Origin: Leucobacter denitrificans | Lineage (GTDB): Bacteria > Actinomycetota > Actinomycetes > Actinomycetales > Microbacteriaceae | Assembly (NCBI RefSeq): GCF_014396385.1 | Contig: NZ_CP060716.1 | Span: 558,001 to 622,000, forward strand | Length of the DNA stretch: 64,000 nt | Direction of reading: 5' to 3' | Shown: positions 36,950 through 44,979 of the stretch, one piece after another | How the letters are laid out: each line of letters begins with the position of its first letter | Position numbering within the stretch: the first letter of the stretch is position 1 | The notes under the pieces: generated by a model | The model's database searches: none | What the model was told of the DNA's origin: nothing | Seen by the model: the letters and a program-made list of their open reading frames with translations, nothing else | Translations under genes and position numbers: made by a program

Positions 36950-37734
36950 CGGGGCTGCTCCGAAACATTCGAAAGGCGCACCTGGTGCCCTGCGCTGTGC
37001 AATGCCTGCTTGACATCACCGACAGTAAACTTGCCGTAGTGAAAAACAGATGCTGCGAGCACAGCATCTGCACCAGCAGTCACTGCGGGTGCGAAGTGCT
37101 CAAGTTCGCCGGCACCGCCCGAAGCAATGACCGGAACGTCAGCAATCGCACGCACCTGTGTAATGAGTTCAAGATCGAAACCGTTCTGGGTACCGTCGGC
37201 ATCCATAGAGTTCACGAGCAATTCACCGGCCCCTCGCTCGACTGCCTCCTTGCACCAGGCCAGCGCGTCGAGATCGGTCTCACGCTTGCCACCGTGCGTC
37301 GTCACAACAAACCCTGAAGGCTGCTTGTCACTTCGCTTCACGTCGAGCGAAAGCACCAGCACCTGTGCCCCGAACCGATCGGCGATCTCTCCAATGACTT
37401 CAGGCCGCGCAATCGCGCCACTATTGATGCCTACCTTGTCGGCACCCACTGCGAGAAGCTTTGCGACGTCATCGACTTCGCGAACCCCCCCGCCAACCGT
37501 AAGCGGAATAAACACCTGCTCCGCCGTGCGACGCACGACGTCATACGTTGTGGCGCGACCATCAACAGTTGCGGTGACATCAAGGAAGGTGAGTTCATCT
37601 GCACCCTGTTCCGCGTACTTGGCCGCAAGCTCAACCGGGTCACCCGCGTCTTGAAGGTTGAGAAAGTTCACACCCTTCACGACTCGCCCACCAGCCACAT
37701 CAAGACACGGAATTACGCGAATTGCAACTGACAT
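36946..37734 (-). CDS. hisF: Imidazole glycerol phosphate synthase cyclase subunit
   Basis: 262 residues, a TIM barrel. It forms the imidazole ring with ammonia from HisH. The catalytic Asp residues are in [15 protein letters not shown] and [24 protein letters not shown] and [13 protein letters not shown] are the phosphate-binding loops. hisH is not in the window. Confidence 0.96.
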   Translation of the reverse strand: MSVAIRVIPCLDVAGGRVVKGVNFLNLQDAGDPVELAAKYAEQGADELTFLDVTATVDGRATTYDVVRRTAEQVFIPLTVGGGVREVDDVAKLLAVGADKVGINSGAIARPEVIGEIADRFGAQVLVLSLDVKRSDKQPSGFVVTTHGGKRETDLDALAWCKEAVERGAGELLVNSMDADGTQNGFDLELITQVRAIADVPVIASGGAGELEHFAPAVTAGADAVLAASVFHYGKFTVGDVKQALHSAGHQVRLSNVSEQPR

Positions 37735-37746
37735 CGTCGTGTCCCC

Positions 37747-38589
37747 CTAAAGCCTGGCGGCGTGGATCGCAGTTACGAGGATCGCCCGAGCGCCGAGCTC
37801 GTACAGCCTGTCCATGATCGTGTTCGCGTCGTCTGACGGCACCATGACTCGAACGGCAACCCAGTCTTCGTCGCGAAGCGGCGACACAGTCGGCGATTCA
37901 ATACCACCCGCAACGGCAATCGCGGCCTCCAACTGCGCGGCTGGCAGGTCGTAATCCATGATGACGAACTTGCGAGCGACGAGCACGCCTCTCAGCCTTC
38001 GAATGAGGCGCTCAATACCCTCGTGCTTAGTCGGCGCACCGATGAGCACCGCGGTCGATTCGAGAATGACCGGGCCGAAGATTTCGAGACCAGCGGCCTT
38101 GAGCGTGGCTCCTGTCGAGACGACGTCTGCGACCGCATCTGCGACGCCGAGCTGCACAGCAGATTCGACTGCTCCGTCGAGTTTCACGGTGTGGGCCTCA
38201 ACACCCCGCTGCCTCAGAAAACCGTCGACCAGTGTCGGGTAGCTCGTAGCGACGCGCTTGCCGGCGAGGTGCTCAATTTCCGAAATATCGCCGTCGGCCG
38301 GAGCCGCAAAGCGGAATGTCGAATCCGCAAAATCAAGGTGGGTGATCTCATGCGCATCGGAACCCGAATCAAGCAGAAGGTCGCGGCCAGTAATCCCAAC
38401 ATCGAGTGCGCCAGAACCAACATATGTCGCGATGTCGCGGGGGCGCAGGTAGAAGAACTCAACATCGTTCTTCACGTCAGCGTGCACGAGCTTACGGCTA
38501 TCTTTGCGGCCGGAGTACCCCGCTTCAGCGAGCATCTCTGCGGCGGTTTCAGAAAGTGAACCCTTATTCGGAACTGCGATTCGCAGCAT
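37747..38589 (-). CDS. hisG: ATP phosphoribosyltransferase (long form)
   Basis: 280 residues from the ATG at 38589 (GGAAGGA about 8 bases upstream; a longer frame to 38646 has none). It commits ATP and PRPP to histidine synthesis. MLRIAVPNKGSLSE, the GALDVGITGRDLL segment and the P-loop-like DVVSTGATLKAAGL are present; the C-terminal 75 residues form the ACT-like domain that binds histidine, so feedback control at the protein level is expected. Confidence 0.95.
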   Translation of the reverse strand: MLRIAVPNKGSLSETAAEMLAEAGYSGRKDSRKLVHADVKNDVEFFYLRPRDIATYVGSGALDVGITGRDLLLDSGSDAHEITHLDFADSTFRFAAPADGDISEIEHLAGKRVATSYPTLVDGFLRQRGVEAHTVKLDGAVESAVQLGVADAVADVVSTGATLKAAGLEIFGPVILESTAVLIGAPTKHEGIERLIRRLRGVLVARKFVIMDYDLPAAQLEAAIAVAGGIESPTVSPLRDEDWVAVRVMVPSDDANTIMDRLYELGARAILVTAIHAARL

Positions 38590-38688
38590 TGGAGGAAATC
38601 CTTCCGTAGTGGCCGCACCTTGCGGATCGGCCGAGTGAATTGACATCAGCTGAACGCGCCGACGACAGCCAAAGGCCGCACGTCGACG

Positions 38689-38952
38689 CTAGAGATGCGC
38701 GTATACGTCGTCGAGTGTCATGCCTTTTGCAAGCATGAGCACCTGCAAGTGGTAAAGCAATTGGCTAATCTCTTCAGCGCATTCAGCCTGCGACTCATAT
38801 TCCGCCGCCATCCAAACCTCGGCAGCCTCTTCGACGATCTTCTTGCCGATCGAATGCACCCCTGCATCCAGCCGGGCGACGGTGTCACTGCCTTCAGGCC
38901 GGGTAGCGGCCTTCTCGGCGAGCTCGGCAAAGAGCGTATCGAAGGTTTTCAC
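38689..38952 (-). CDS. hisE: Phosphoribosyl-ATP pyrophosphatase
   Basis: 87 residues of the all-helical MazG-like fold: [31 protein letters not shown] with its acidic metal ligands, and [14 protein letters not shown]. It performs the second step of histidine synthesis. It is 99 bases upstream of hisG and 19 bases downstream of rpe. Confidence 0.94.
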   Translation of the reverse strand: MKTFDTLFAELAEKAATRPEGSDTVARLDAGVHSIGKKIVEEAAEVWMAAEYESQAECAEEISQLLYHLQVLMLAKGMTLDDVYAHL

Positions 38953-38971
38953 CGCTCCAGACTATCAGTGC

Positions 38972-39637
38972 TCACGTGTGCGAGTGGCCAGCCGCGGCAG
39001 TACGCAACTCGGCGATCCGATCTTCTGGCACGCCACCATACACCGCCGAACCTGCCACAAACGTGTCAGCACCGGCCTCGGCAGCAATTCCGATTGTGTC
39101 AACGGTGATGCCTCCATCTACCTGGAGCCACACATCGATTCCAAGCTTCGAACGAGCTTCGGCGAACTGGCGAAGCTTCGGCATCATGTCTGCCATAAAC
39201 GACTGGCCACCGAACCCCGGTTCGACAGTCATGACGAGCACCTGGTCAAACTCGGGAAGGAGTTCGAGATAGTCATCCGCTGCGGTTCCGGGTTTGAGCG
39301 CGATACCGGCGCGAGCGCCGATCGAACGAAGCTTGCGCGCGAGCGCCACTGGATCTGCTGCAGCCTCAGCATGGAACGTCACCGAGTACGCGCCAAGTTC
39401 GGCGTACCCTGGCGCCCAACGGTCAGCGTCAGCGATCATGAGGTGCACGTCAAGCGGCACCGGCGAAACAGCCTGGATACGCTCAACAATCGGAGGACCC
39501 ATCGTGAGGTTCGGAACAAAGTGATTGTCCATGACATCGACATGCACGAGATCTGCGCTTCGAATCGCCTCGAGCTCGGCCTGCAGGTTGACAAAATCGG
39601 CGGAAAGGATGCTGGGGTTAATGCGCTGCGCGGTCAC
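38972..39637 (-). CDS. rpe: Ribulose-phosphate 3-epimerase
   Basis: 221 residues, TIM barrel. It interconverts ribulose and xylulose 5-phosphate and so feeds the pentose phosphates needed for PRPP. Landmarks: [14 protein letters not shown], the metal His and Asp in [38 protein letters not shown] and VDGGI. Its place before hisE is common in actinobacteria. Confidence 0.96.
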   Translation of the reverse strand: MTAQRINPSILSADFVNLQAELEAIRSADLVHVDVMDNHFVPNLTMGPPIVERIQAVSPVPLDVHLMIADADRWAPGYAELGAYSVTFHAEAAADPVALARKLRSIGARAGIALKPGTAADDYLELLPEFDQVLVMTVEPGFGGQSFMADMMPKLRQFAEARSKLGIDVWLQVDGGITVDTIGIAAEAGADTFVAGSAVYGGVPEDRIAELRTAAAGHSHT

Positions 39638-39638
39638 G

Positions 39639-41006
39639 CTATGAGCCTACGGGATGCGTGGACTCCGCGTCTGAATAGCTTTGCGATAGCTTGCGGTAAC
39701 TGCGTGTCAGCATCGCTCCCAATGCAAGCAGCAGGGACAGGAGACCAGCGATGACGAATATGAGAGCCATGCCACGTGCTTCTCCCGTTCCGAGCAGCCA
39801 CTGCCATTGGGCGGCCCCGGCAGGGCTTTGCATGTAGGGCACGACAATGAATTCTGCGATCGGCGCGATGATGAATGCCGTGATGGGCGCGGTTGCCGCT
39901 TCGAATGTAGCCGCGAACCCGAATACCCGACCCTGACGTTCAAATGGCACGACCTTTTGAATGACGGTCTGTTCAGAGGCTTCGATTGCCGGAATGACCG
40001 TCATAAACAGGAAGATGCCGGAAATAAGGAGCCAAGGCCACTCACGAAGCCCAAAGAAGATACCAATGACACCAGTCACCGCAACGAGCAGAAGTAGCGT
40101 GCGGATCGGGTTCTTTCCCAGCCCGGTGCGAGCAACAATGAGGCCGCCAAGAATCATGCCCACCGAGGTGAGCCCTAACACGAGGCCCCAAATTTCAACC
40201 TCGAACAGGGTGAGTCCGTAGGGGTCGAGCAGCGCCATGAAGACGCCCCCGGTGAGGTTGTTGAATGTGCTGAACAAGACGAGCGCCAGTAGCCCAGGCA
40301 CGCCAAGAATGGCCCGCCATCCACCGCGAAAGTCGATCGCGCGAAATTCTGGGTCGCGCACAATCTCAGGCTCGTTCACTCGCAATATATAGAGGTGGAT
40401 CATGGGCGCAATCGTGCACGCCATCGCGATGAGTATTGTCGGGCCCATTCCCAAGAGCCCAACAGAGAGCCCACTGAACACGCTCGTCACGAGGAAGGTG
40501 ATTCCCTGTACGGTGCCAACGAGACCGTTCGCATTGGCTCGGCGCGGCTCATCGATGAGCAGCGTGACAGTCGTCGCGAGCGCGAGGTTTCGCATTTGCT
40601 CGACGACGCACCCCGCAAGAATCACGAGCGAAAACACCCAGAACCACAATCCGGAAACGGTGAGCAGCGCATCATGCGGCACCGTGAAGAACATGATGGT
40701 CGCAAGCACAAATGTCGTGAGCGTAATCCAGGCAGAAGCACGCATCACGACAAGCTTGCGGTAGCGATCCACCAAGCTGCCAAAGTACATCGAACTCATC
40801 GCGAGCAGCAACATGTAGACGCCCCCGAGCACGCCGGTAGCGAGAATGCTCCGAGTTTCGAGATACACCCAAAACACGAGCGCAAACCAAAGAAAGTTAG
40901 ATGTGAGACTCGCAACTGCGGTATTTACGAGCAGGTGAAGAAATTTTGCCCAGTTCGAGGCGCGCGAAGTCTCGGTTGTCGGTGGATCGAGGCGACCTTC
41001 GCTCAT
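39639..41006 (-). CDS. MFS transporter
   Basis: 455 residues from the ATG at 41006, with about 11-12 membrane helices. The loop [16 protein letters not shown] between helices 2 and 3 is the conserved MFS loop. The likeness is to the MdtH/enterobactin-exporter side of the superfamily (drug or metabolite export). It stops 1 base before the rpe start codon, so it may be the promoter-proximal gene of the rpe-his-trp run. Substrate unknown. Confidence 0.88.
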   Translation of the reverse strand: MSEGRLDPPTTETSRASNWAKFLHLLVNTAVASLTSNFLWFALVFWVYLETRSILATGVLGGVYMLLLAMSSMYFGSLVDRYRKLVVMRASAWITLTTFVLATIMFFTVPHDALLTVSGLWFWVFSLVILAGCVVEQMRNLALATTVTLLIDEPRRANANGLVGTVQGITFLVTSVFSGLSVGLLGMGPTILIAMACTIAPMIHLYILRVNEPEIVRDPEFRAIDFRGGWRAILGVPGLLALVLFSTFNNLTGGVFMALLDPYGLTLFEVEIWGLVLGLTSVGMILGGLIVARTGLGKNPIRTLLLLVAVTGVIGIFFGLREWPWLLISGIFLFMTVIPAIEASEQTVIQKVVPFERQGRVFGFAATFEAATAPITAFIIAPIAEFIVVPYMQSPAGAAQWQWLLGTGEARGMALIFVIAGLLSLLLALGAMLTRSYRKLSQSYSDAESTHPVGS

Positions 41007-41101
41007 GGTTGTGAGCGTACGCCGATGCGGGTTCGAGCGCACCCATTCTCTGCGTATTCAAGGCAACATATTCGCACGGCTTTTAGATCACATCTGGCGG
41101 A

Positions 41102-42637
41102 TCAGTCGCGCGAGAGCAACGCGATAAACATCGCATCCGTGTTGTGGCGGTGCGGCCACAGCTGAGCGCTGAGGTGGTCCCCCGCAAGATCGATCGTTTC
41201 ACCGTTCCGAGCAGCTGTTCGCACCGCTGATTTTGCATCGAGCTCGCGAAGGCCGGGTTCGCGTTTGAGTAGGCGATCCACCATGACTCTCGTCTCTGCC
41301 AGATGCGGCGAGCAAGTAACGTAAGCAAGCACGCCGCCCGGCGCGAGATGAGCCACAGCCGCATCAAGCAACTCACCCTGCAGCGCCGTGAGTTCGGGTA
41401 GGTCAGACGGCTGCTTGCGCCAGCGCGCCTCTGGTCTGCGGCGAAGCGCCCCGAGCCCGGAGCACGGTGCGTCGACAAGGATGCGGTCGAAGAGCTCGTG
41501 CGTCTGCGCGCCACACCCATACGCTTCGTGTGTCCGACCATCGTGCGACACGACCTCGATCGCCTCGGGAGAAGCAATCTCCACTACTCCGGCAAGCGAG
41601 TCCCGCACGAGATCAGCGCGGTGCGGTGAGACCTCGTTGGCTCGCAGCGTTGCTCCCTCAATCACAGCTTCGGCGGCGAGTATCGCCGACTTCCCTCCCG
41701 GCCCGGCGCACAGATCAAGCCAGCGCTCCCCTCGTCTGACGGGGGCCGCGTGTACCAGTGAAAGTGCGGCAAGTTGCGATCCCTGATCTTGCACGCGCAG
41801 CAGCCCAACTGGAATACCCGCTTCGCGCTCGGCGGTCGAGATTGCCCCGGCAGGGTCTCCACCCACAAGCTCGAGTCCGAGTGGCGACATCCCTCGAGCG
41901 TTAAGCGAATCCGGCTCCACTGCAGCGAGCTCATCTGGCGCGATACCTGCCCCAGACAACAGTGCGAGATTCACCCTTGGTGCAGCGTTGTCTGCCGCAA
42001 GTAATTCTTCGAGTTCGCCGTCTCGCCCCTCGGCTCGCAACGCATCGCGCAAGGCTCGGACGACCCACGACGGGTGTGAGGTTGCAGCAGCGAGTGCTTC
42101 ATCTGGCGAACCTGCTTTCGCTGCGATGTCACGATCCCACTGCTCGGGTGTGGATCGAGAAATCTCACGGAGCACCCCGTTCACGAACCCTGCCGCCCGT
42201 TCATTCGCCACCCGGCGCTGGAGTTCAACGCTCTCGTTCACCGCGGCATGCGTGGCCGTACGCATCGACAAAAGCTGATGGGCGCCGAGCCGCAGGACAT
42301 TCAGCGTGCGCTCGTCAATATCTTTGACACTGCGGTCTGCGGCAAGTTCGATGATGCGATCGAGCCGCCCCATGCCTCTGAGTGTGCCAGCAGCCAACTC
42401 AGTCGCGAGCGCTGCGTCGCGAGCGTCGAGCTTTGCTTCGCGAATGCGTGAGGCAAGCGCAAGGTTTGCATAGGCGTCACGATCCATCACGTCGCGCAGC
42501 ACATCGTAGGCAACTATCCGTGCCCCAGAAATGTGAGCCCGTGCCCTTCGGGGCTGGTTATTTCGGGGCTGACCGTTTCGTTGCCGATTACTTCGCGACT
42601 GACCGTCGCGGGGATGCTGCTTTCGCTGCCCGTTCAT
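41102..42637 (-). CDS. rsmB: 16S rRNA m5C967 methyltransferase RsmB-like
   Basis: 511 residues from the ATG at 42637, which shares ATGA with the end of fmt. After a basic low-complexity leader (about 35 residues rich in Arg, Asn and Gln) comes a NusB-like RNA-binding domain (ARIVAYDVLRDV, GTLRGMGRLDRIIE) and a Rossmann methyltransferase domain with DLCAGPGGKSAILA, the catalytic-region motif DAPCSGLGALRRRPEARW and TCSPHLAET. One Cys of the usual catalytic pair is in the APCS motif and the other in the TCS motif. Confidence 0.94.
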   Translation of the reverse strand: MNGQRKQHPRDGQSRSNRQRNGQPRNNQPRRARAHISGARIVAYDVLRDVMDRDAYANLALASRIREAKLDARDAALATELAAGTLRGMGRLDRIIELAADRSVKDIDERTLNVLRLGAHQLLSMRTATHAAVNESVELQRRVANERAAGFVNGVLREISRSTPEQWDRDIAAKAGSPDEALAAATSHPSWVVRALRDALRAEGRDGELEELLAADNAAPRVNLALLSGAGIAPDELAAVEPDSLNARGMSPLGLELVGGDPAGAISTAEREAGIPVGLLRVQDQGSQLAALSLVHAAPVRRGERWLDLCAGPGGKSAILAAEAVIEGATLRANEVSPHRADLVRDSLAGVVEIASPEAIEVVSHDGRTHEAYGCGAQTHELFDRILVDAPCSGLGALRRRPEARWRKQPSDLPELTALQGELLDAAVAHLAPGGVLAYVTCSPHLAETRVMVDRLLKREPGLRELDAKSAVRTAARNGETIDLAGDHLSAQLWPHRHNTDAMFIALLSRD

Positions 42638-43557
42638 GAGAGCGTGGCCTTTCCGTCGCGACCGCGAAGCCATGCAACGCCGTCCATTACTGGTTTACTC
42701 GCCGGTTGCACCCGCGTGAGTTCCACTGCCCCATCAAGCACTCCGAGAAGCGCGCGCTTGCCAACAATTTGCGCTTCACCGGGCGCGAGCTCTGCCTCTG
42801 AGTCGTCAAGAACTGGTTGGAGTGTCGTGAGTTTGAGGGGTTGCTCGCCAAGCAGCGCAAATGCACCGGGCTCAGGGGTGACCCCTGCCCAGTGCGAGAG
42901 CACCGAGTCAGCGGTGGCAGTAAGTATCTTGATGCGTCCGTCTTCGCGCGTGAGTTTATGAGCGTATGTGTCGTCGCCCTCTTGCGGCGTACCCGCCCCC
43001 GGATTCTTTGTGATGAGTTCGACAGCTCCTAACAGCGCATGGGTCCCGTACTGCGAGAGCTCGGTGAGCGCCTCCCCGGCAGAGGTTCCCTGCGTGAATT
43101 CTCGCTCATCTCGCGTGAGCACATCCCCCGCATCGAGTGCTTCAACAAGTCGAAACACAGTGAGTCCGAGCCGCTGCTCGCCCGCCATAAGTGCACGCTG
43201 CACCGGTGCAGCGCCTCGCCATCTGGGAAGGTCTGAGAAGTGTAAATTGATCCACCCGTGGGTCGGCAGGGTGAGTAGCGGATCGCGGACGAGCCCACCA
43301 TAGGCAACAATCACACCGAGCTCAGCGCCGAGCCCCGCAACCCAAGCCGCCGCATCGTCGCCGAGTCGGTTCGCCTTAAATACCGTGAGGCCGAGCTCGG
43401 TGGCCGCCTGCGCTACGGGAGACGGTGTGAAAATTCGCTTGCGACCAAGCGGCGCATCTTCTCTGGTGATGACGCCGAGTATCTCGTGCCCCTCGGCGTG
43501 TAAGGCCTTGAGGCTCGGTACGGCGAATTCAGGGGTTCCGGCAAACACGATGCGCAT
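42634..43557 (-). CDS. fmt: Methionyl-tRNA formyltransferase
   Basis: 307 residues. It formylates initiator Met-tRNA. Landmarks: RIVFAGTPEFAVPSL, the formyl-folate site SDLPRWRGAAPVQRAL with the preceding IN-LH segment, and DAGDVLTRDE. It is divergent from the trpB2 leader, whose first base lies 53 bases from the fmt start codon. Confidence 0.96.
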   Translation of the reverse strand: MRIVFAGTPEFAVPSLKALHAEGHEILGVITREDAPLGRKRIFTPSPVAQAATELGLTVFKANRLGDDAAAWVAGLGAELGVIVAYGGLVRDPLLTLPTHGWINLHFSDLPRWRGAAPVQRALMAGEQRLGLTVFRLVEALDAGDVLTRDEREFTQGTSAGEALTELSQYGTHALLGAVELITKNPGAGTPQEGDDTYAHKLTREDGRIKILTATADSVLSHWAGVTPEPGAFALLGEQPLKLTTLQPVLDDSEAELAPGEAQIVGKRALLGVLDGAVELTRVQPASKPVMDGVAWLRGRDGKATLS

Positions 43558-43598
43558 AACGTCTATTCTCTCAGGCTCAGTAGCCGCAATCTGTGGTG

Positions 43599-43604
43599 TA
43601 CGAT
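43599..43604 (+). promoter_or_regulatory. Candidate -10 box for trpL-trpB2
   Basis: TACGAT ends 6 bases before the leader ATG, so transcription could begin at or next to that ATG and the leader peptide could be read from a leaderless mRNA, which would explain its lack of a ribosome binding site. No clear -35 box is seen. Confidence 0.4.
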
Positions 43605-43610
43605 CTCAGC

Positions 43611-43652
43611 ATGCGTACGAAAATTCATATGTTTGGTTGGTGGATCGCCTAG
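43611..43652 (+). CDS. trpL: Tryptophan leader peptide
   Basis: A 13-codon frame, MRTKIHMFGWWIA and TAG, with two adjacent tryptophan codons (43638-43643). In known trp leaders, ribosome stalling at such codons when charged tRNA-Trp is scarce decides which hairpin the nascent RNA folds. There is no Shine-Dalgarno sequence; a -10-like TACGAT immediately upstream suggests leaderless translation. The stop codon is followed at once by the antiterminator arm. It is too short to find by length alone; the tandem Trp codons, the downstream hairpins and the trpB behind it are what support it. Confidence 0.85.
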   Translation: MRTKIHMFGWWIA

Positions 43653-43722
43653 AGGCGGCCCACGTTCATACGCAGAACCCATCCACACCGCCTAGCAGTG
43701 CTTGTCACTCGGGCGGTGTTTT
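43646..43722 (+). promoter_or_regulatory. Transcription attenuator of trpB2
   Basis: Three competing pairings are visible. CGCC (43646-43649) pairs with GGCG (43654-43657) around TAGA (1:2). AGGCGG (43653-43658) pairs with CCGCCT (43688-43693) (antiterminator, 2:3). CACCGCC (43686-43692) pairs with GGCGGTG (43712-43718), with an inner AGTG/CACT stem, and is followed by TTTT (terminator, 3:4). The geometry fits: a ribosome stalled at the Trp codons leaves 43653 onwards just free, whereas one at the stop codon covers it. Confidence 0.8.
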
Positions 43723-43764
43723 CGTACCGGTGATTGCACCGCTGGAATCACTCAAGGAGAAACT

Positions 43765-44970
43765 ATGACCACCGCATCCCCATACGTGGCAGACGAGCAC
43801 GGATTCTTCGGGCCCTACGGCGGCGCCGAACTCCCACCCCACCTCGTTGAACCAATGGCCGAGGTTGCCCGCGCCTATGAGGAAGCATCTCAAGATGCCG
43901 ACTACCTAGCCGAGTACCAGGCGCTCCTATCGAAGTATGTCGGTCGGCCATCGCTGTTGTACTTCGCTGAAAATCTTACGCGGCACCTGGGTGGCGCAAG
44001 GATTTATCTCAAGCGCGAGGACCTCAATCACACCGGCGCTCACAAGATCAACCACACGCTGGGTGAGGCGCTACTTGCAAAGCGCATGGGCAAGCAGACG
44101 CTCATCGCAGAGACTGGCGCCGGTCAGCACGGAGTCGCCCTCGCGACGGCTGCGGCCCTCACCGGTCTGAAGTGCGAGGTACACATGGGCGCGATCGATG
44201 TTGCCAAGCAGCACCCGAACGTCGTTCGCATGGAGTTGCTCGGCGCAACGGTGGTTTCGGTTGAGGAGGGCGGCCGGTCGCTCAAGGAGGCCGTCGACTC
44301 GGCCTTCGGCGTCTACGCGGCAAACCCCGAAGAGTACTTCTTCGCAATCGGCTCCGTTGTGGGCCCGCATCCGTTCCCTTCGATGGTTCGCGACTTTCAG
44401 TCGGTCGTGGGGCGCGAGGCACGCGCGCAGATCCTTGAGGCCGAGGGTCGGCTCCCTGACTATCTCATCGCCTGCGTTGGCGGTGGATCGAACGCGCTCG
44501 GCCTCTTTTCTGCATTCCTGGATGACGAGGCGGTGAAGATTGTGGGCGTCGAACCCGCGGGTGAGGGACTCGACGGAGACCGACACGCCGCGACCATGAC
44601 GCTCGGGTCACCCGGGGTGCTTCACGGAATGCGCACGCGCGTGCTTCAGACAGAGAGTGGCGACGCCGCCCCTGTGCACTCAATTGCGTCGGGCTTGGAC
44701 TACCCAGGAGTGGGGCCCCAGCACGTGCACCTCAGCGAGATGGGACGCGTTCAGTACGAATCGGTGACCGACGAAGAGACGCTTGAGGCGTTCATGCTGC
44801 TGTCGCGCACAGAAGGCATCATTCCCGCTCTAGAGTCATCGCACGCACTTGCGCAGGCCGCGAAGCTCGCCCCGACGCTCTCTTCTGATGAAATCATCGT
44901 GGTAAACCTGTCGGGCCGTGGCGACAAAGACGTGGACTTCGTGGCCGAGCGCCTCGGCACCAAGAGCTAG
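43765..44970 (+). CDS. trpB: Second tryptophan synthase beta chain, stand-alone and attenuator-controlled
   Basis: 401 residues from the ATG at 43765 (AAGGAG 5 bases upstream). All catalytic elements are present: K94 in [35 protein letters not shown] and NLSGRGDKD. It differs throughout from the operon copy and has the N-terminal [13 protein letters not shown] and the [13 protein letters not shown] segment more reminiscent of Bacteroidetes or proteobacterial TrpB, which suggests acquisition from outside the lineage. No trpA accompanies it. It may raise beta-subunit supply under Trp starvation, use free indole, or pair with the distant TrpA. Convergent with priA. Confidence 0.95.
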   Translation: MTTASPYVADEHGFFGPYGGAELPPHLVEPMAEVARAYEEASQDADYLAEYQALLSKYVGRPSLLYFAENLTRHLGGARIYLKREDLNHTGAHKINHTLGEALLAKRMGKQTLIAETGAGQHGVALATAAALTGLKCEVHMGAIDVAKQHPNVVRMELLGATVVSVEEGGRSLKEAVDSAFGVYAANPEEYFFAIGSVVGPHPFPSMVRDFQSVVGREARAQILEAEGRLPDYLIACVGGGSNALGLFSAFLDDEAVKIVGVEPAGEGLDGDRHAATMTLGSPGVLHGMRTRVLQTESGDAAPVHSIASGLDYPGVGPQHVHLSEMGRVQYESVTDEETLEAFMLLSRTEGIIPALESSHALAQAAKLAPTLSSDEIIVVNLSGRGDKDVDFVAERLGTKS

Positions 44971-44979
44971 GACTAGAAG

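Noticed and set aside
43611..43740. T-box or riboswitch upstream of trpB2
   Set aside because: No T-box sequence; the leader peptide with two Trp codons explains the hairpins better.
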